Source of the DNA: Hormiphora californensis | Lineage: Eukaryota > Ctenophora > Tentaculata > Cydippida > Pleurobrachiidae | Length of the DNA: 64,000 nt | Assembly (NCBI GenBank): GCA_020137815.1 | Contig: CM035351.1 | Location: 3,621,409 to 3,685,408 of the forward strand | Direction of reading: 5' to 3' | In this document: positions 1-11,642 of the stretch, piece after piece | How the letters are laid out: each line of letters opens with the position of its first letter | How positions within the stretch are numbered: position 1 is the stretch's first letter | Program-made: the position numbers and the translations under genes | The notes under the pieces: model-generated | The model's input: only the letters and a program-made list of their open reading frames with translations | Database searches by the model: none | Told to the model about the DNA's origin: nothing

Positions 1-2611
1 CCTCTGAATACTGGCAGATCCAGAAGCTGATCAAGTACCTCAAAGGAGGCAACCCTACTGCCACTCTCATCGCGCTCTGCTCTCTCCGGGACTTTGATCT
101 AAGTCAGGATATCTGCCAGATTGCTATCAGGGATGTTGATGGTCTTGAGGCCCTTGTCAACCTCCTCGACACCACAGAGATCAAGTGAGAATTGTGTAGT
201 CCAGACAATGTATTGGTATGTGTAGATTACACAGTTAGTAGATTACACAGTTAGTCGAATTGTGTAGTTAGTTATGTATCGGTCTGTGTGTTTGACATGT
301 GTAGAATAGTTTAGTTGTCATGTTTCTAACCCCCTCCCCCTCTCTCCCAGGTGCCAGATCGCCTCACTCAAGATCTTGAAAGATATCTCCCAAAGCAAAC
401 CCATCTCCCGCTCTCTCACTGATCTCGGTGCCATCCAATCTCTAATCAGGCTCCTCTCATCAAGTGTAGCTGATCTACAGTGCCTAGCTGCTGAGACCAT
501 CGCCAACATCGCCAAACTAACCCGGGCCCGCCGCCTGGTTAGGAAGGATGGGGGTATCTCCAAATTTGTGTCCCTCCTCAATATTCCTGCTAATACTAAT
601 ATCGAGGTTCTGAAGGAGGATACCCAGGCTGTTGAGTTGCTGAGATGTGCTGCACTTGGGTTGTGTTCACTTAGCAAGAGCAAGAAGAATAAGAGGGTAA
701 GTTAAATGGAGGGAGTGTTTTGGGTTCGTTTCGAACTGAACTTGAGCTGTTCAGACTGTATCATGTAACCTCCATTTTAACAACAACAATACGGCAGTAA
801 AACAATCTACAATCAACACTGTTTCTTCTCAATCCACTCCCTCTCCCTCAAAATGAAGGAGGGCTAACAACATCAGTACAATAACTCTGGAGGTAGAAAC
901 AATCCTGGTACCAGTAGTGGCAACCCTCAGTGAGTGTTCAGTGGACCCAGAATACAGGGCAGCTATCTGCGAGGGAGGCATCATTCAGTATCTTAGCAAG
1001 TTCCTTGAGTCACAAAATCAGGTAATAATGTTGCTCCCCCCCCCCCTCATAATAATGTTGTTATGTCTCATGATGAAGACAAGTCGATGTAATTAATTTA
1101 CTGGTTGAATGTGGGTGTAAATCAGGAAGCTCTCTCTAACATATCACTTGGTGTTATTACAGGAGCTAGTATCACATTGCGCCAAGGCTATTTTCCACTG
1201 TGCCGAGGACGACCTCACTAGGACCCTGATCCGACAGCACAACGGCTTGGAACCCCTGGTTCGACTGATCAAGTTCACTGATAATGTGTCAATGTTGGAT
1301 GGCGTTACCGGGGCTATTTGGAAGGTTGCTATAGATCAGGAGAACTGCAAGGTTTTCAGAGATTTGAAACTCTGTGAATCGCTGGTTCCCCTGCTTCACA
1401 GCCAGCCCGAGGAGGTCATGATCAATGTAGCCGGATCCATTGCGGGTGTGCGAAAATTCCGGAAAACATCGAACAGATCCGTAAAGCAGGTAACCCAGGA
1501 CACCTCTGCGCGGCGCAGGGCTGAAAACCACGCGCGAAGTAAAGTGAGAGTTGGGATTGTCAGCAATCTTGCGCGCGGCACCACTTAGCAACCGGTGATA
1601 CAATTTCAAGAGTTCTGACCTCGTCAATTTACATTTCAGGTGGTCTCACACATCTTGTCAACTTGTTGAGCGGTACTAACCCAACTCTGCTGATTAATGT
1701 GGCCCATGCGCTGGGAAAGTGTGCTACCGAACCTGACAGTGCCACAATTATTGATAAATATGATGGTGTGAGACTTTTGTGGTCGCTCCTCAAGTCGCCC
1801 AACCCACAAGTCCAGTCGAGTGCAGCGTGGGCCATTTGCCCATGTATCGATAATAACAAAGATGCTGGAGAAATGGTAAGTCATGATATAACCATGGAAA
1901 CATTCATACAACCCTTTTTTTCTTGGTGATCAAAAGAAAACTATCTCTCTTTCTAATTGTTGAATTACTCAACAAATTCCTAACTTGTCCCCTATCTCAG
2001 GTCCGAAGTCTGGTGGGAGGATTAGAGCTGATTGTCAGCCTCCTAAAGTCAGATAACCGAGAAGTCCTTGCCAGTATTTGTAGCGCAGTTGCTAACATTG
2101 CTAAAGATGAACAAAACTTGGCTGTGTTGACTGACCACGGTGTGGTTCCCATCCTCTCTAAATTAGTGGTGGCTCATGCTGGTGACGAGTATGTGAAGGG
2201 GCACATCGCTGATGCCATTGGACGATGTTGTATCTGGGGAAATAATAGGAAGGAGTTTGGGTCAAGGGGTGTAGTGAAACCGCTAGTTCGATATCTTAAA
2301 TCAAAGGATACATTTGTGTACAAAGCTGCTGCTATGGCCCTCTACCATCTTTCACTGGTTATGTTCTAATCTCTCCCTTTCTGCCTAAATATTAAATCCC
2401 ATCCCGATAAACTGTGTTAACTAGTTCTAACCTCCCATCCCCCATGCAGGAGCCAGAGAACTGTGTGGTAATGCATGAAAACCACGCTAAACAATGGCTA
2501 GTAAATATGGTTGGCGACGGTGACTGGATCCTTCAGGAAGCCGCTGCTGGATGTATCGCAAACATCCGCCATCTTGCCCTGGCCAACGATATCAGCAAAT
2601 CTGGCCGCTGA
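1..2611 (+). CDS. ODAD2: Outer dynein arm docking complex subunit 2 (ARMC4), 3' part
   Basis: Armadillo-repeat protein that helps anchor outer dynein arms on motile-cilium doublet microtubules. The 5' part lies before the window. Exons read 1-184, 351-696, about 878-1021, 1163-1489, 1640-1875, 2001-2357 and 2450-2611 (stop), with GT-AG borders. About 585 residues are seen, against 1044 for human ODAD2, and they match its C-terminal ARM array closely, including [28 protein letters not shown] and [13 protein letters not shown]. Two oddities. About 15 residues expected between exons 2 and 3 are missing, and the exon-3 acceptor phase is imperfect. The reading frame also slips by one base near 1445: the conserved continuation ([10 protein letters not shown], then [10 protein letters not shown] in the next exon) is in another frame, so one base appears to be missing. 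Family assignment is firm; exon 3's 5' border is uncertain. It converges on ERCC1. Confidence 0.93.
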
Positions 2612-3233
2612 ACAAATATCTTTGGGTTCAGAGACTCATTTAAATATTGTACAGAGAGATTTTTATAACTACTACTACAGAGACGATATACAAATAAGTT
2701 ATTATGTACAGAGTGTTTTATGCGTGTGATCATCAACTGTAAATAGTCCAAATGTGTAACAAAACTGTGTAAAGTGTGTCTATTTTTTCACCCCCTTTAT
2801 ATCAGAGTTTGTTCTGGGATTCTGGCATAAGAAATGAAGGGACCGGAGCCTATAATTGCTCCGTTTCTGTAGTTCAGTGGTGGGCCACTGGTATGGAGGA
2901 GCTACTGCAGATCATAGGTGGAGCCTACTTTCACACAGGGATATGAAGGGGGTGTTTTCTGCGCGGAGAATACCCTTGATGTCTTCGCGCGCTACGCAAA
3001 CTAAACCAGATAGATTCTCCTTGCCCTACTCAGTGATCTCATCTGTAATCTGGCATCCGCTTGAGTTCAGTACTTGTAGAAATTATACCATGCAAATTAC
3101 AAACCAAACTTTTATTTATGTAAGAACATAACAATTCATGTAACATCTAATCTTCTAAATCGAAGACCGAAGTCGTCATAGCAGTACAAATTTTGAACAC
3201 AAAATAAATCGAACACAAATTCAAATGGTTTAA
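2612..3233. other. Intergenic, between convergent ODAD2 and ERCC1 ends
   Basis: Holds the 3' ends of two convergent genes. No coding segment, tRNA or clear repeat was seen. A short open frame at 2856-3131 has no recognisable similarity and is probably chance. Confidence 0.5.
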
Positions 3234-4739
3234 TCAACCGAACCGGTTATTATTCTTAAAAGTCCTATTAAAAGTCTGGTTTATTTTCTCTGCTTTCTTT
3301 GGTCCGATTCCCGGTACCGCAGCTAGACTGTCCTTGCTAGCCCCAGCAATACCCTTCACTGTCCCATACCGGGTTCTTAATCTGGCAACATCCGTTTTGT
3401 TAACACCTTTAATCGAGGTGAGGACTCTATTCACAGTCCCTGTATAGGTGGTATCTTTAGATCCCTGTAGCATATCCGCGGGCTTGTTTTCATATATCTT
3501 ATACGCCTCGATATACCTGGGGAAAGAGTACTTTTAGATTTTAGGATGTACACTAAGATATTTTAACTAGTAATTAGGTGACAGTGACAGAATGGAAACA
3601 AACAATTGGGTATAAAGTGCGATTTTTAATAAAGCGAACCGCTTGCGTGCAAATCAGAGCATTTCACCCGCATCACACGTCGTGCGTTACCAATTTCAAT
3701 TCAAAACTTCATTTCGCGTGCCCTCGGTTCGCTTTCTTAAAAATCGGACTTTATTTACCGGGCAGCTTCTGTCTCAGACCAGGCCAGGATGAGTGTGCAA
3801 CTGGAGAGAAGGGATACCCGGGAGAGTTCCTCTAGATAGGAGGCACTGTCCGGTACATCAACCTGGACTAGAAGAACCCTGTGCTGGTGGGCAGAGGTAG
3901 CGGCTGGCCATGCCTTCAATCGGTCATATATGTACTGAGGGGAGTGTGGGCTATTAGTACAGGGATAGAGTAGATAATTGTTGGTTTGGTAGATAATTGG
4001 GTAGGGAGATAATTATGTAAGGACATGTTGGCATGGTGATACATGCAAGATGCATTGTCTCATATAAATTATAAGACTGTAGCGAGGACAGTCTTACCCA
4101 AGAGGGTCTACTTAGCAGTGTGCGAGATGTTACCTGTCAGTGCCTGACAAAAGATGCAACTTACATTTGGATGTAGACGGTGATATGCTATAGATAGAAA
4201 GAGGCACCCAGTTCCTGATCCTATTTGGTAGTCCACAATAAGTTCCTTGCTAAAGGAGTAGAGGACATTCCTTAAAGATGTTAGTAGAGGGTTTCCCTTT
4301 TGTCGTATTGATACCAGCAGAGAGCTACTCGTAGTAGTAGTAATGGTCTGAATGGTTAAGGGTTCTTTTACTATTAGGAGTACTAAGAAAATTAACGCCA
4401 TAGAAAGGGATATCAGTACCCCGACATTGGATTTATCCTTGTCGCCTTGCTTTGCTTTAGAAAATAGAAATGACAGTAAATTATACTTAGAAAGTGTACT
4501 GTTCGTATGTTGGCAGTAGACAGTAGTGTGTACAATGTACAATGGACAATGTACACCATATGAACTGCTGTTTGTTTGTGTGTGTGTTACAGCATGTACA
4601 TGATGGTTAGTGGTTACACACAGAGTGTAGCTGCTGTTCAGTAGGGTGTAGTTACCTGTTGTGCTTTCTCCGGTACCTTCTCCAACTTTCTCTTTCTGTC
4701 ATTTTCTGCCAGGTTGTTATTCGTTTCGGGATCTGTCAT
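3234..4739 (-). CDS. ERCC1: DNA excision repair protein ERCC1
   Basis: Non-catalytic partner of the XPF nuclease in nucleotide excision and crosslink repair. Five exons on the minus strand: 4739-4656 (start MTDPETNNN, 28 codons, lysine/arginine-rich end), a short exon at about 4449-4420 (least certain), 4347-4165, 3934-3759 and 3516-3234. Phases join cleanly to about 251 residues, against 297 in human. Exon 3 carries the central-domain signature (SIRQKGNPLLTSLRNV, then GTGCLFLSIAYHRLHPN). Exon 4 continues with VLLVQVDV and LILAWSETEAARY. The last exon holds the tandem helix-hairpin-helix dimerisation domain (SIKGVNKTDV, AAVPGIGPKKAEKI). The N-terminal tail is short. The last intron (3517-3758) contains a MITE ending about 6 bases from the 5' splice site. 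FTCDNL1 lies 167 bp upstream on the same strand. Confidence 0.93.
3615..3751. mobile_element. MITE copy 1 (TA-flanked, AAGT..ACTT ends)
   Basis: About 137 bp in the last ERCC1 intron. Terminal inverted repeats of about 27 bp run from AAAGTGCGATTTTTAA to the complement of TTAAAAATCGGACTTT, extend into GCGAACC / GGTTCGC, and are flanked by TA on both sides. The interior is CG-rich and non-coding. It shares its outermost bases with four other elements in this window (18667, 36328, 58540, 59472), which suggests a Tc1/mariner-like non-autonomous family. Confidence 0.8.
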
Positions 4740-4906
4740 CCTTGAAAACACGGTGTTATCGGGGCTCAAGGGTTGGGGAAGTGTTATAAAGGCTACATTA
4801 AACGTCTTTGTTCTTTAAAATTTGTAGAAAAATATAACTCGCTCATCTAAAACATCTAAAATTCCAGTAAAAACACCCATCATCTTTGTGTATCATTGAC
4901 AATGAT

Positions 4907-5749
4907 TCATTTTCCAACATTGTTCCGATACAAATCCATTAGCTCCCCGAATGGTGGGTTAGTAGAATACCAATGACACACCTCAAGCCCCCTCTCACCA
5001 GCCAGCGTCCTGACCCTCTCTAACACACTCTCCGGAGAACCCTCTACTGAGCACGGATCAGTCAAATTACAAGATACCTCACTGACCGTGCCATAGTCAG
5101 GGTGGGTGTTAAGGTAGGCCATGGCCTGGACTGATTTGGACCTCACTAAAGGTAACATCCCTTTAGCAATGTCCATATTAGGGGTATTCAATGCCATGTT
5201 AAAACTCAGAACGTAGGGTGTTGCACCTACCACACTCACACCCAAACCATTATGATCCCCTCCTTTTTGACTTGAAAAGAAACTCGTGCTCTTTCTAACT
5301 TGTACCAGACTCCGGTTTTGTGGATCTGCAGCACCGTACAGAAGGGTTGGGACTGAGAGGGAATCGAGATGGGATGCTATGTTGCGAGCAATAGCCCCTG
5401 CCTCGGATAGAGTGGCTGCTTCTGAGACAGGGTGGATTGGAATTAGATCCATCATTCCAATATGGTGGTGATCTTTGAAGTTGTTACCATGGTTACCCGG
5501 GGTGTTACCATGGTTATCGGTGTTATTAACTGGAGTGCTGGATATAAACTCAGCAAGTCCCCCTACCACTCCTTCTATCTCCCCTGCTCTTCCAACAACA
5601 GTAAGATTGGTCCTGTTCAAAACTGGGTCAGTGAATGTTTTGACCAGATGCGGAGAACATAGGGAGACAAGGCGAGATAGGTAGGATGGATTCCGACCTT
5701 CTTGGATATTTAGACAGCAAACGAAGATCTTTTTTCCAGTGTGAAGCAT
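4907..5749 (-). CDS. FTCDNL1: Stand-alone formiminotransferase N-domain-like protein
   Basis: Single-exon frame of 280 residues that resembles the formiminotransferase part of FTCD, the enzyme moving a formimino group from formiminoglutamate to tetrahydrofolate. It has no cyclodeaminase domain, as in FTCDNL1-type genes. Visible family features: the start strand KIFVCCLNIQEGRN; DHHHIGMMDLIPIHPVS at about residues 92-108, where the first H of HHHIG aligns with the catalytic histidine of the HPRLG motif and the usual Arg is His; a DPQNRSLVQVRK segment; GVSVVGATPYVLSFNMAL; and a closing EVSCNLTD strand. A His/Asn-rich stretch (about residues 76-95) is inserted before the active-site loop. Activity cannot be inferred. 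The start was chosen as the ATG just before the conserved first strand. Confidence 0.85.
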   Translation of the reverse strand: MLHTGKKIFVCCLNIQEGRNPSYLSRLVSLCSPHLVKTFTDPVLNRTNLTVVGRAGEIEGVVGGLAEFISSTPVNNTDNHGNTPGNHGNNFKDHHHIGMMDLIPIHPVSEAATLSEAGAIARNIASHLDSLSVPTLLYGAADPQNRSLVQVRKSTSFFSSQKGGDHNGLGVSVVGATPYVLSFNMALNTPNMDIAKGMLPLVRSKSVQAMAYLNTHPDYGTVSEVSCNLTDPCSVEGSPESVLERVRTLAGERGLEVCHWYSTNPPFGELMDLYRNNVGK

Positions 5750-5990
5750 TTCATTTCACTATTATTATCATGGCAGAACAATGTAAAACAAATTGTATAG
5801 CTACTTGTGTGTAACAGAGTATAAATAACACACAATGTAACAAATTTCGTTAACATAAAGTAAGACAACAATTTTACACACTTAGAACGGTTAACATTTC
5901 TCTTTTGCTTAAAAAATCACGACATGCAGACAAACAAATACATTTACTTGAAATTAAATTATTACACTATTATCTACACTGATGCAAACA

Positions 5991-7038
5991 GGGGGGGTAC
6001 CAACCTATTTTTTGTATTTTTTTGTATTTTTTTGTACGGTCCGTACAAAAAAATAACCAAAATTCCCTGCTTTTTCCGTACAAAAAATACAAAAAAATAC
6101 AAAAAAATATACTGCTGAAGGGAACTTCTTTAGGGCCCCCTATAAGTCTCTAGAGGTTTGCGGGGTCCTTATACTGGCCTGTATAGCCCTCTAGTTTCGT
6201 AGTACTCATAATCCCATGCTTTTTCCATGCGAACATTACCATGATTAAGTTATTCTAGACCTGAACTTGCTCCAAATCCTAGTTGGGTAACAGCAAAATA
6301 TGTCGGGATAGTGCCCAAGCTTTATTTTCTGATGAAATTTCATTTTTCGGCCGAATATGCCTACTTATTCCCCCTCATGCCTGGAGGCATAAGCAGGCCG
6401 AAAAACTGAAAAAGCCGAATCGGCCTCTCTCCCCCGGCCAGTTGTGCGCGCGCTACATTATGATGATTATATACTCTCAAATCGCAATCTATTCAGTTCC
6501 CCCATGGTGTAGTGGTTATTGCATATGCTTGACACGCAGAAGGTCCCGGGTTCGAAACTCGCCTGGATCATTTTTTTCAAAACTTTTTAAATACTAACAC
6601 TTGGTATAGCACTAAGTGTAAATCAATTAATTTCAAAAACTCGACCGTTTTTTAGACTATTAAATTAAAGTTCCACTATCTTGAACTATTATCAAACTAA
6701 CTTAGACCACGGGAAAAAATCGGCCAAAATGGGGATAAATTTTGGCCATTCTCGGCCAAAAAATATGCTGGGACACCGGGTTAGTAAGACTTGTTCTAGT
6801 TAGGAGTCGTGGGGACGGGGAATGGTAAAATAAAATAAACACTCTAGAGGCCTTTAAAGGCCAATAGAAGGACCTCGAGCGCCTCTAGAGACCTGTAGAA
6901 GGCACCAAAGAAGTTCCCGACAGCAGTAAACTTTTTTGTATTTTTTTGTATTTTTTTGTATTTTTTGTACGGACCGTACAAAAAAATATTGCCTGCTTTT
7001 TCCGTACATCCGTACACAAAAATGGTTGATACCCCCCC
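5991..7038. mobile_element. Poly-G-ended DNA element A with 8-bp target duplication
   Basis: A 1048-bp element bounded by GGGGGGGTACCAACC and the complement of GGTTGATACCCCCCC. The exact 8-bp direct repeat TGCAAACA lies outside each end (5983-5990 and 7039-7046). Just inside both ends are short arrays of TTTTTTTGTA units and a palindrome around a CGGTCCGTAC / CGGACCGTAC core (6037-6095 and 6937-7015). The middle holds a tRNA-like unit (6501-6571) and AT-rich sequence. There is no transposase frame, so it is non-autonomous. The TSD length fits hAT, Merlin or P-like transposons; the ends match none that I can name. Confidence 0.85.
6501..6571 (+). tRNA. tRNA-Val-like sequence (SINE head or pseudo-tRNA)
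   Basis: TGGTGTAGTGGTTAT is a good A box and D-arm, TTGACAC fits an anticodon loop with anticodon GAC (Val), and GGTTCGAAACTC is a good B box. The anticodon stem has one mismatch, the T-stem is imperfect and the acceptor stem (TCCCCCA against CTGGATC) does not pair. This is a tRNA-derived sequence inside a transposon, not a working tRNA gene. Confidence 0.6.
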
Positions 7039-7251
7039 TGCAAACACTATCACAACATAACTTATCGGGCCCAGAATATACCTACGGATTGATGATTCGT
7101 ATATTTTATTGACTAAAATGCAGGAAAAAGAGGATCTAAAGCTGCATATAACTCATTGTACCCTAACTCTAAACCCCTAACCACAACCCGAAAATAAGCC
7201 CAAATCCGGACCCCATTACAAGTTGAAACGACCAGTCCCCTGTTGCATGAT

Positions 7252-10200
7252 TTAGTTGAAAGCTGACATAAGTAGATCGGTAATTCTCTCAAGATGCTCC
7301 TTATTTTGATATACAAAACACTGGACATCCCACAGACAGTCAATTAAGTTCTTGTTTTCAACTTCATCCATCTTCATATTGTAAGATAGCTGGGGCTGGA
7401 GTCGGAAGTAGTACGATCCTATACTCTCGCACCATGCTTTAGCACCCAGTACCACGGCACCGTCCGTAGCAGCACACTGGGAATAAAGGGAGGTAGTTAG
7501 ACAATATGTACTATGGGAATAAAAAAGGAGCCGAACAAATTACTATCACAAGTCAGCATTCTAATTTGAGTCTGATCCCATGGCCATGTATAATAGTTCT
7601 AATGTAATGTACCTGCTCTACAAGTGTTTCAGCGAATTCCTTAGCCGACAACAGCAATCTTCCAGCACCTAACGGTCCTGACACAGCAGACACATTGAAA
7701 TCCTTTACAGCCACTTCAGGAGCCAGGCCGGTACCCAAGGACACCACAATGTATGGTTTAGTTGGTTCCTGGTCAACATCCTTCACTAGCGCAACTGAGT
7801 TGGGGGGAGAAGTTGAATTATACAGTGATTGTTGAGAAGTTGTGAATCAGAATTAATGAAAGGCATGAGCTATGTTGTATTAGACAATTGTATAGTTGGT
7901 GACACTTATTGACCAACCATTTTCGTCCACAGGTCTGCTCTCTATGTAACCCTTGCTGTTGTCCTGCTCCCGCGTACTAAAGTCTTCCCCAATAACCGCC
8001 CTCATTAGACCGTCCGTGAAGGAGACTGGGGTGGCCGCCTGGAAGGGAAAACATGAGATTTACAACCCTGATCTCATAAATGGAACGGTTTTTTACTCGT
8101 GCTTAATGGAAATCATAGGACAGTCAGATTATGTCTCTATAGATGGTACCTCCCTATAACAGTTAACATGTTACCTCCCACCTCTCACCCATGTTTACCT
8201 CTTTGTATCCAAGTTTTCCTAGATCCTGATTACAGTCATGCATCTCCGTTAACATTGTTATAGTCGGATTGTTAGCCATTAGGCCCCCATCCACAAACCG
8301 TTTGTGAGGGGTAAAGTAGGTGGGTGCAGCACTACTAGACCTAGCTGCTTCCCATACCCGCTGTTGGTGGGGCGCAGGTTCCCCATTCTCACTCCTGTAC
8401 CCGTAATTCCTGAACACATGTAATTTACAAGGCCTGCAGTCAGCAATAGTAGCCGGTACTATGACACGTGGAAAGCTCCTTTCGTTCATCATACGGTTCT
8501 CCCCGAACTGCTCCTTCATAAAGTTTTCCAGGATCTCGGTATTGTAGGGGCGACTTCCCTTGAACACCACGTCCTTCAGATTGAAGTAGAGGGTTTGGCA
8601 TTCTCGTAGGGACATGTTGCAGAAGGTCATTCCTAAGGATAACATAGATCCGGTACTGGTTCCTCCGACCCAGTCAAATAGTTCCAAACAGGACAACCCC
8701 GATCTTCTCTCGAGATCCAACAATATCTGAAACATGATATTGGTCAAACTAGCGGATCAAATTCTGCTGTCCCAGTGTCCCACAGTGGCCCCCACTTCAA
8801 GCAAGATCAAATTCTATTGTATTGATTGTGGAAAGGGATAAACTACAACTAATTTGCAATTATAATGTATCTACCTGAATTAGAACGAGTCCCCTAATGC
8901 CACCCCCATCAAGAGCTAGAAGAGAAGCGTTGTTAGTTCCCCAGTTGTTCCTTATCCTCGGTTTCTTGCCACTCTGAGCTGCTTCTTTCACTGAGGGGGT
9001 GATATTAAGATTCAATTTACCGAGCATTCATTCAAACACTTGAGCTATGTGATTGTGAGAGTTGAAGACAGGACGTTCTTAGCTTACCTTCTGGCGACAG
9101 GGCGGGGTAAGATTTACAGTTCAAAAACTTGTCATCATTTCCTCCAACACAATTCAGCAGGGTCATGGTGGATCGTTGAGTGGCATCCTTGGCCACCTCA
9201 AAAGGCGTCTTCCCGTCCTTGTTTCTCCTTGTCATATCGGCCCCCAGCACAACCAGTGCTTTGATCAGGAACTCTCTTGTTGTCTGTAATGTGGTGGTGT
9301 CTGCTGTGGTGTCTGCTGTCTAGATATATGTGATGATCTTAGGAGAAATATATTACACTTGCACTCTGATCGCCATTCAACACTCTGATTAACAGGATAA
9401 CAAATGCAATATCTGATCCCGATTTACAGGCCCCCAATATAATATACCGGTATATCGGGGTCCGACTGTATCTATAATATCTTACCCCCTTCCTGGCAGT
9501 TTTAGCAGCCAGCAAGTGTAGTGCAGTGTTTCCATGCCCATCCGTCACATCAACAGGAACACCGTTGTGGATAAGGGCCATGACCCGATCTAGGATCCCC
9601 TCTCCAGTCTCCTCCATGGCCACCTTGTGCAGTGCGGGCTGTCCGGCTCCATTCATTGCTCCAACATTGATCTTCTTATCCACTAGACACGCTATCACCT
9701 AATCAGGGGGGCAGAGGGTTAGCAAGCTGCAACAACATGTAGAGTCAGAAGATACCAAGACGTATTGAACCTGACAATGCAATAATTATAAATACAACTG
9801 ATAATGTGGATACGACGACAAAGTAACTGCAACATCAAGGATTCAAAACGCCTCAATAGATGACCACATGCCTTTATTCGCACGCATAACATGTGTACAT
9901 GTTTCCCACTTCTGTCGCCTGCCACAGGTGCCTCAACTTCCAAGTATGCTTACACTGTTATAGACCAGTTACATATACCACGAATGTCGGGTTTTCTATC
10001 ATTGCCAGATCACAACGTTTCAATGTTTCATGCTCCTTGGTCTGTAGAACAAGTATGCCAAACGACAAGGTCTAGATCCTATCCGTTTTCTCAGAAAGTG
10101 GTTAACCATGTGAAAAAATGGGGTGTATTATATACCATGGGCTGTCCCTGTCGGATATAGGCGAAAATAATCAGGGTCATTACTATTATTATTATGTATG

Positions 10201-11598
10201 TGTTTGTGTGTGGTGTGTGAATACTGAGTGTGTGTTCTATATGGTTGGCTGCGTTCACAGTAGGTTGGAATTAATAGGTTAGGTTAGAATCTGTAATGCA
10301 TGTGTTGGTGTCAGTTTATGTGTTGGCTGCATGCAGATCCTGCCTCCTATTATGTGACGGTATCACGACTACATTTTCTTCATCAGCTGGTTATCAGACG
10401 GGATCCTGGGGGCACCTATTCATCGCTTTTTCGGAAAATGACAATGTATGCTAAAACTATTGATATGGGACACTGTCATGTTCTGTGACTATTTCAGTTT
10501 TCCCCTTACTCAACAAGTTTCCAGAGGAGTTCAGTCTGGAGGTTAGTTTGGAGTTCAGTTTGGAGGTCAGTTTGGAGGTCAGTTGGAGGTCTGCTTGGAG
10601 GTCTGCTTGGAGGTCAGTTGGAGGTCTGCTTGGAGGTCTGCTTGGAGGTCTGCTTGGAGGTCAGTTGGAGGTCTGCTTGGAGGTCTGCTTGGAGGTTAGT
10701 TTGGAGTTCAGTTTGGAGTTCAGTTTGGAGGTCAGTTGGAGGTCTGCTTGGAGGTCTGCTTGGAGGTCAGTTGGAGGTCTGCTTGGAGGTCTGCTTGGAG
10801 GTCAGTTGGAGGTCTGCTTGGAGGTCTGCTTGGAGTTCAGTCTGGAGGTCAGTTTGGAGGTCTGCTTGGAGGTCAGTCGGAGGTCTGCTTGGAGGTCTGC
10901 TTGGAGGTCAGTTGGAGGTCTGCTTGGAGGTCTGCATGGAGGTCCACAGACAACTTTTTCAAATCCATATCATTTGAACTCATGGACTTTATTATCTACT
11001 GGAGGAGCAGTCAAGTCAGGCTCAATGAAGAGCGGGGTGGAATCACCGAAGGAAGGGACGGGCAGTAGCATGCGGAGCAGGGTTCGAGTTGTTGTCCAGC
11101 CAAATGGGTCGGTGGGTTTCAAATCAGGCTGAAGGTTGGGTTGGTGCCCAGGGGAACCGGTCTTGTATCCACGTTCTTTTTCATATCTTCATCGGATTCC
11201 AGTCTTCAACTTTTCTATTCCTTCTACAAGTCGTGTCTACAACAGGATCAGCCATCAGGACTGGGTATGTGTGCATGTGTGTACTATATGTGTGAGGATT
11301 AGGTTTAAAGTAGTTAGGTTATTTTATTAGGATATGTGTTAGAGAGGAGGAAAATACCTTTTTGTGTTTGGGAGGGGTGGGAATGTAGGGCACGCAATTG
11401 ACAAGCATTGCTTGCTCCTACAAGTCCCTATATAATCCCTCACATATAATTGTCCTATTGGTTTCGGTATGTGTGGTGGTGGTGCAGGCTGCACATCAGT
11501 CATTAGTATTATATTTTGCAACGGAATATTATTATCTAAACTAGAGGTTAGAGCGGCCGTTGCTACATTGAATAGGCTTTAGATCACCACTCGAGTTA

Positions 11599-11642
<44 letters not shown>

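Noticed and set aside
6501-6571. Functional tRNA-Val(GAC) gene
   Set aside because: The acceptor stem does not pair and the T-stem is imperfect; it lies within a transposon.
10485-11132. 215-codon open frame with WRSAWRS / LEVSLEV repeats
   Set aside because: Produced by an 11-12 base minisatellite open in several frames; no splice context, lies in a PLA2G6 intron.
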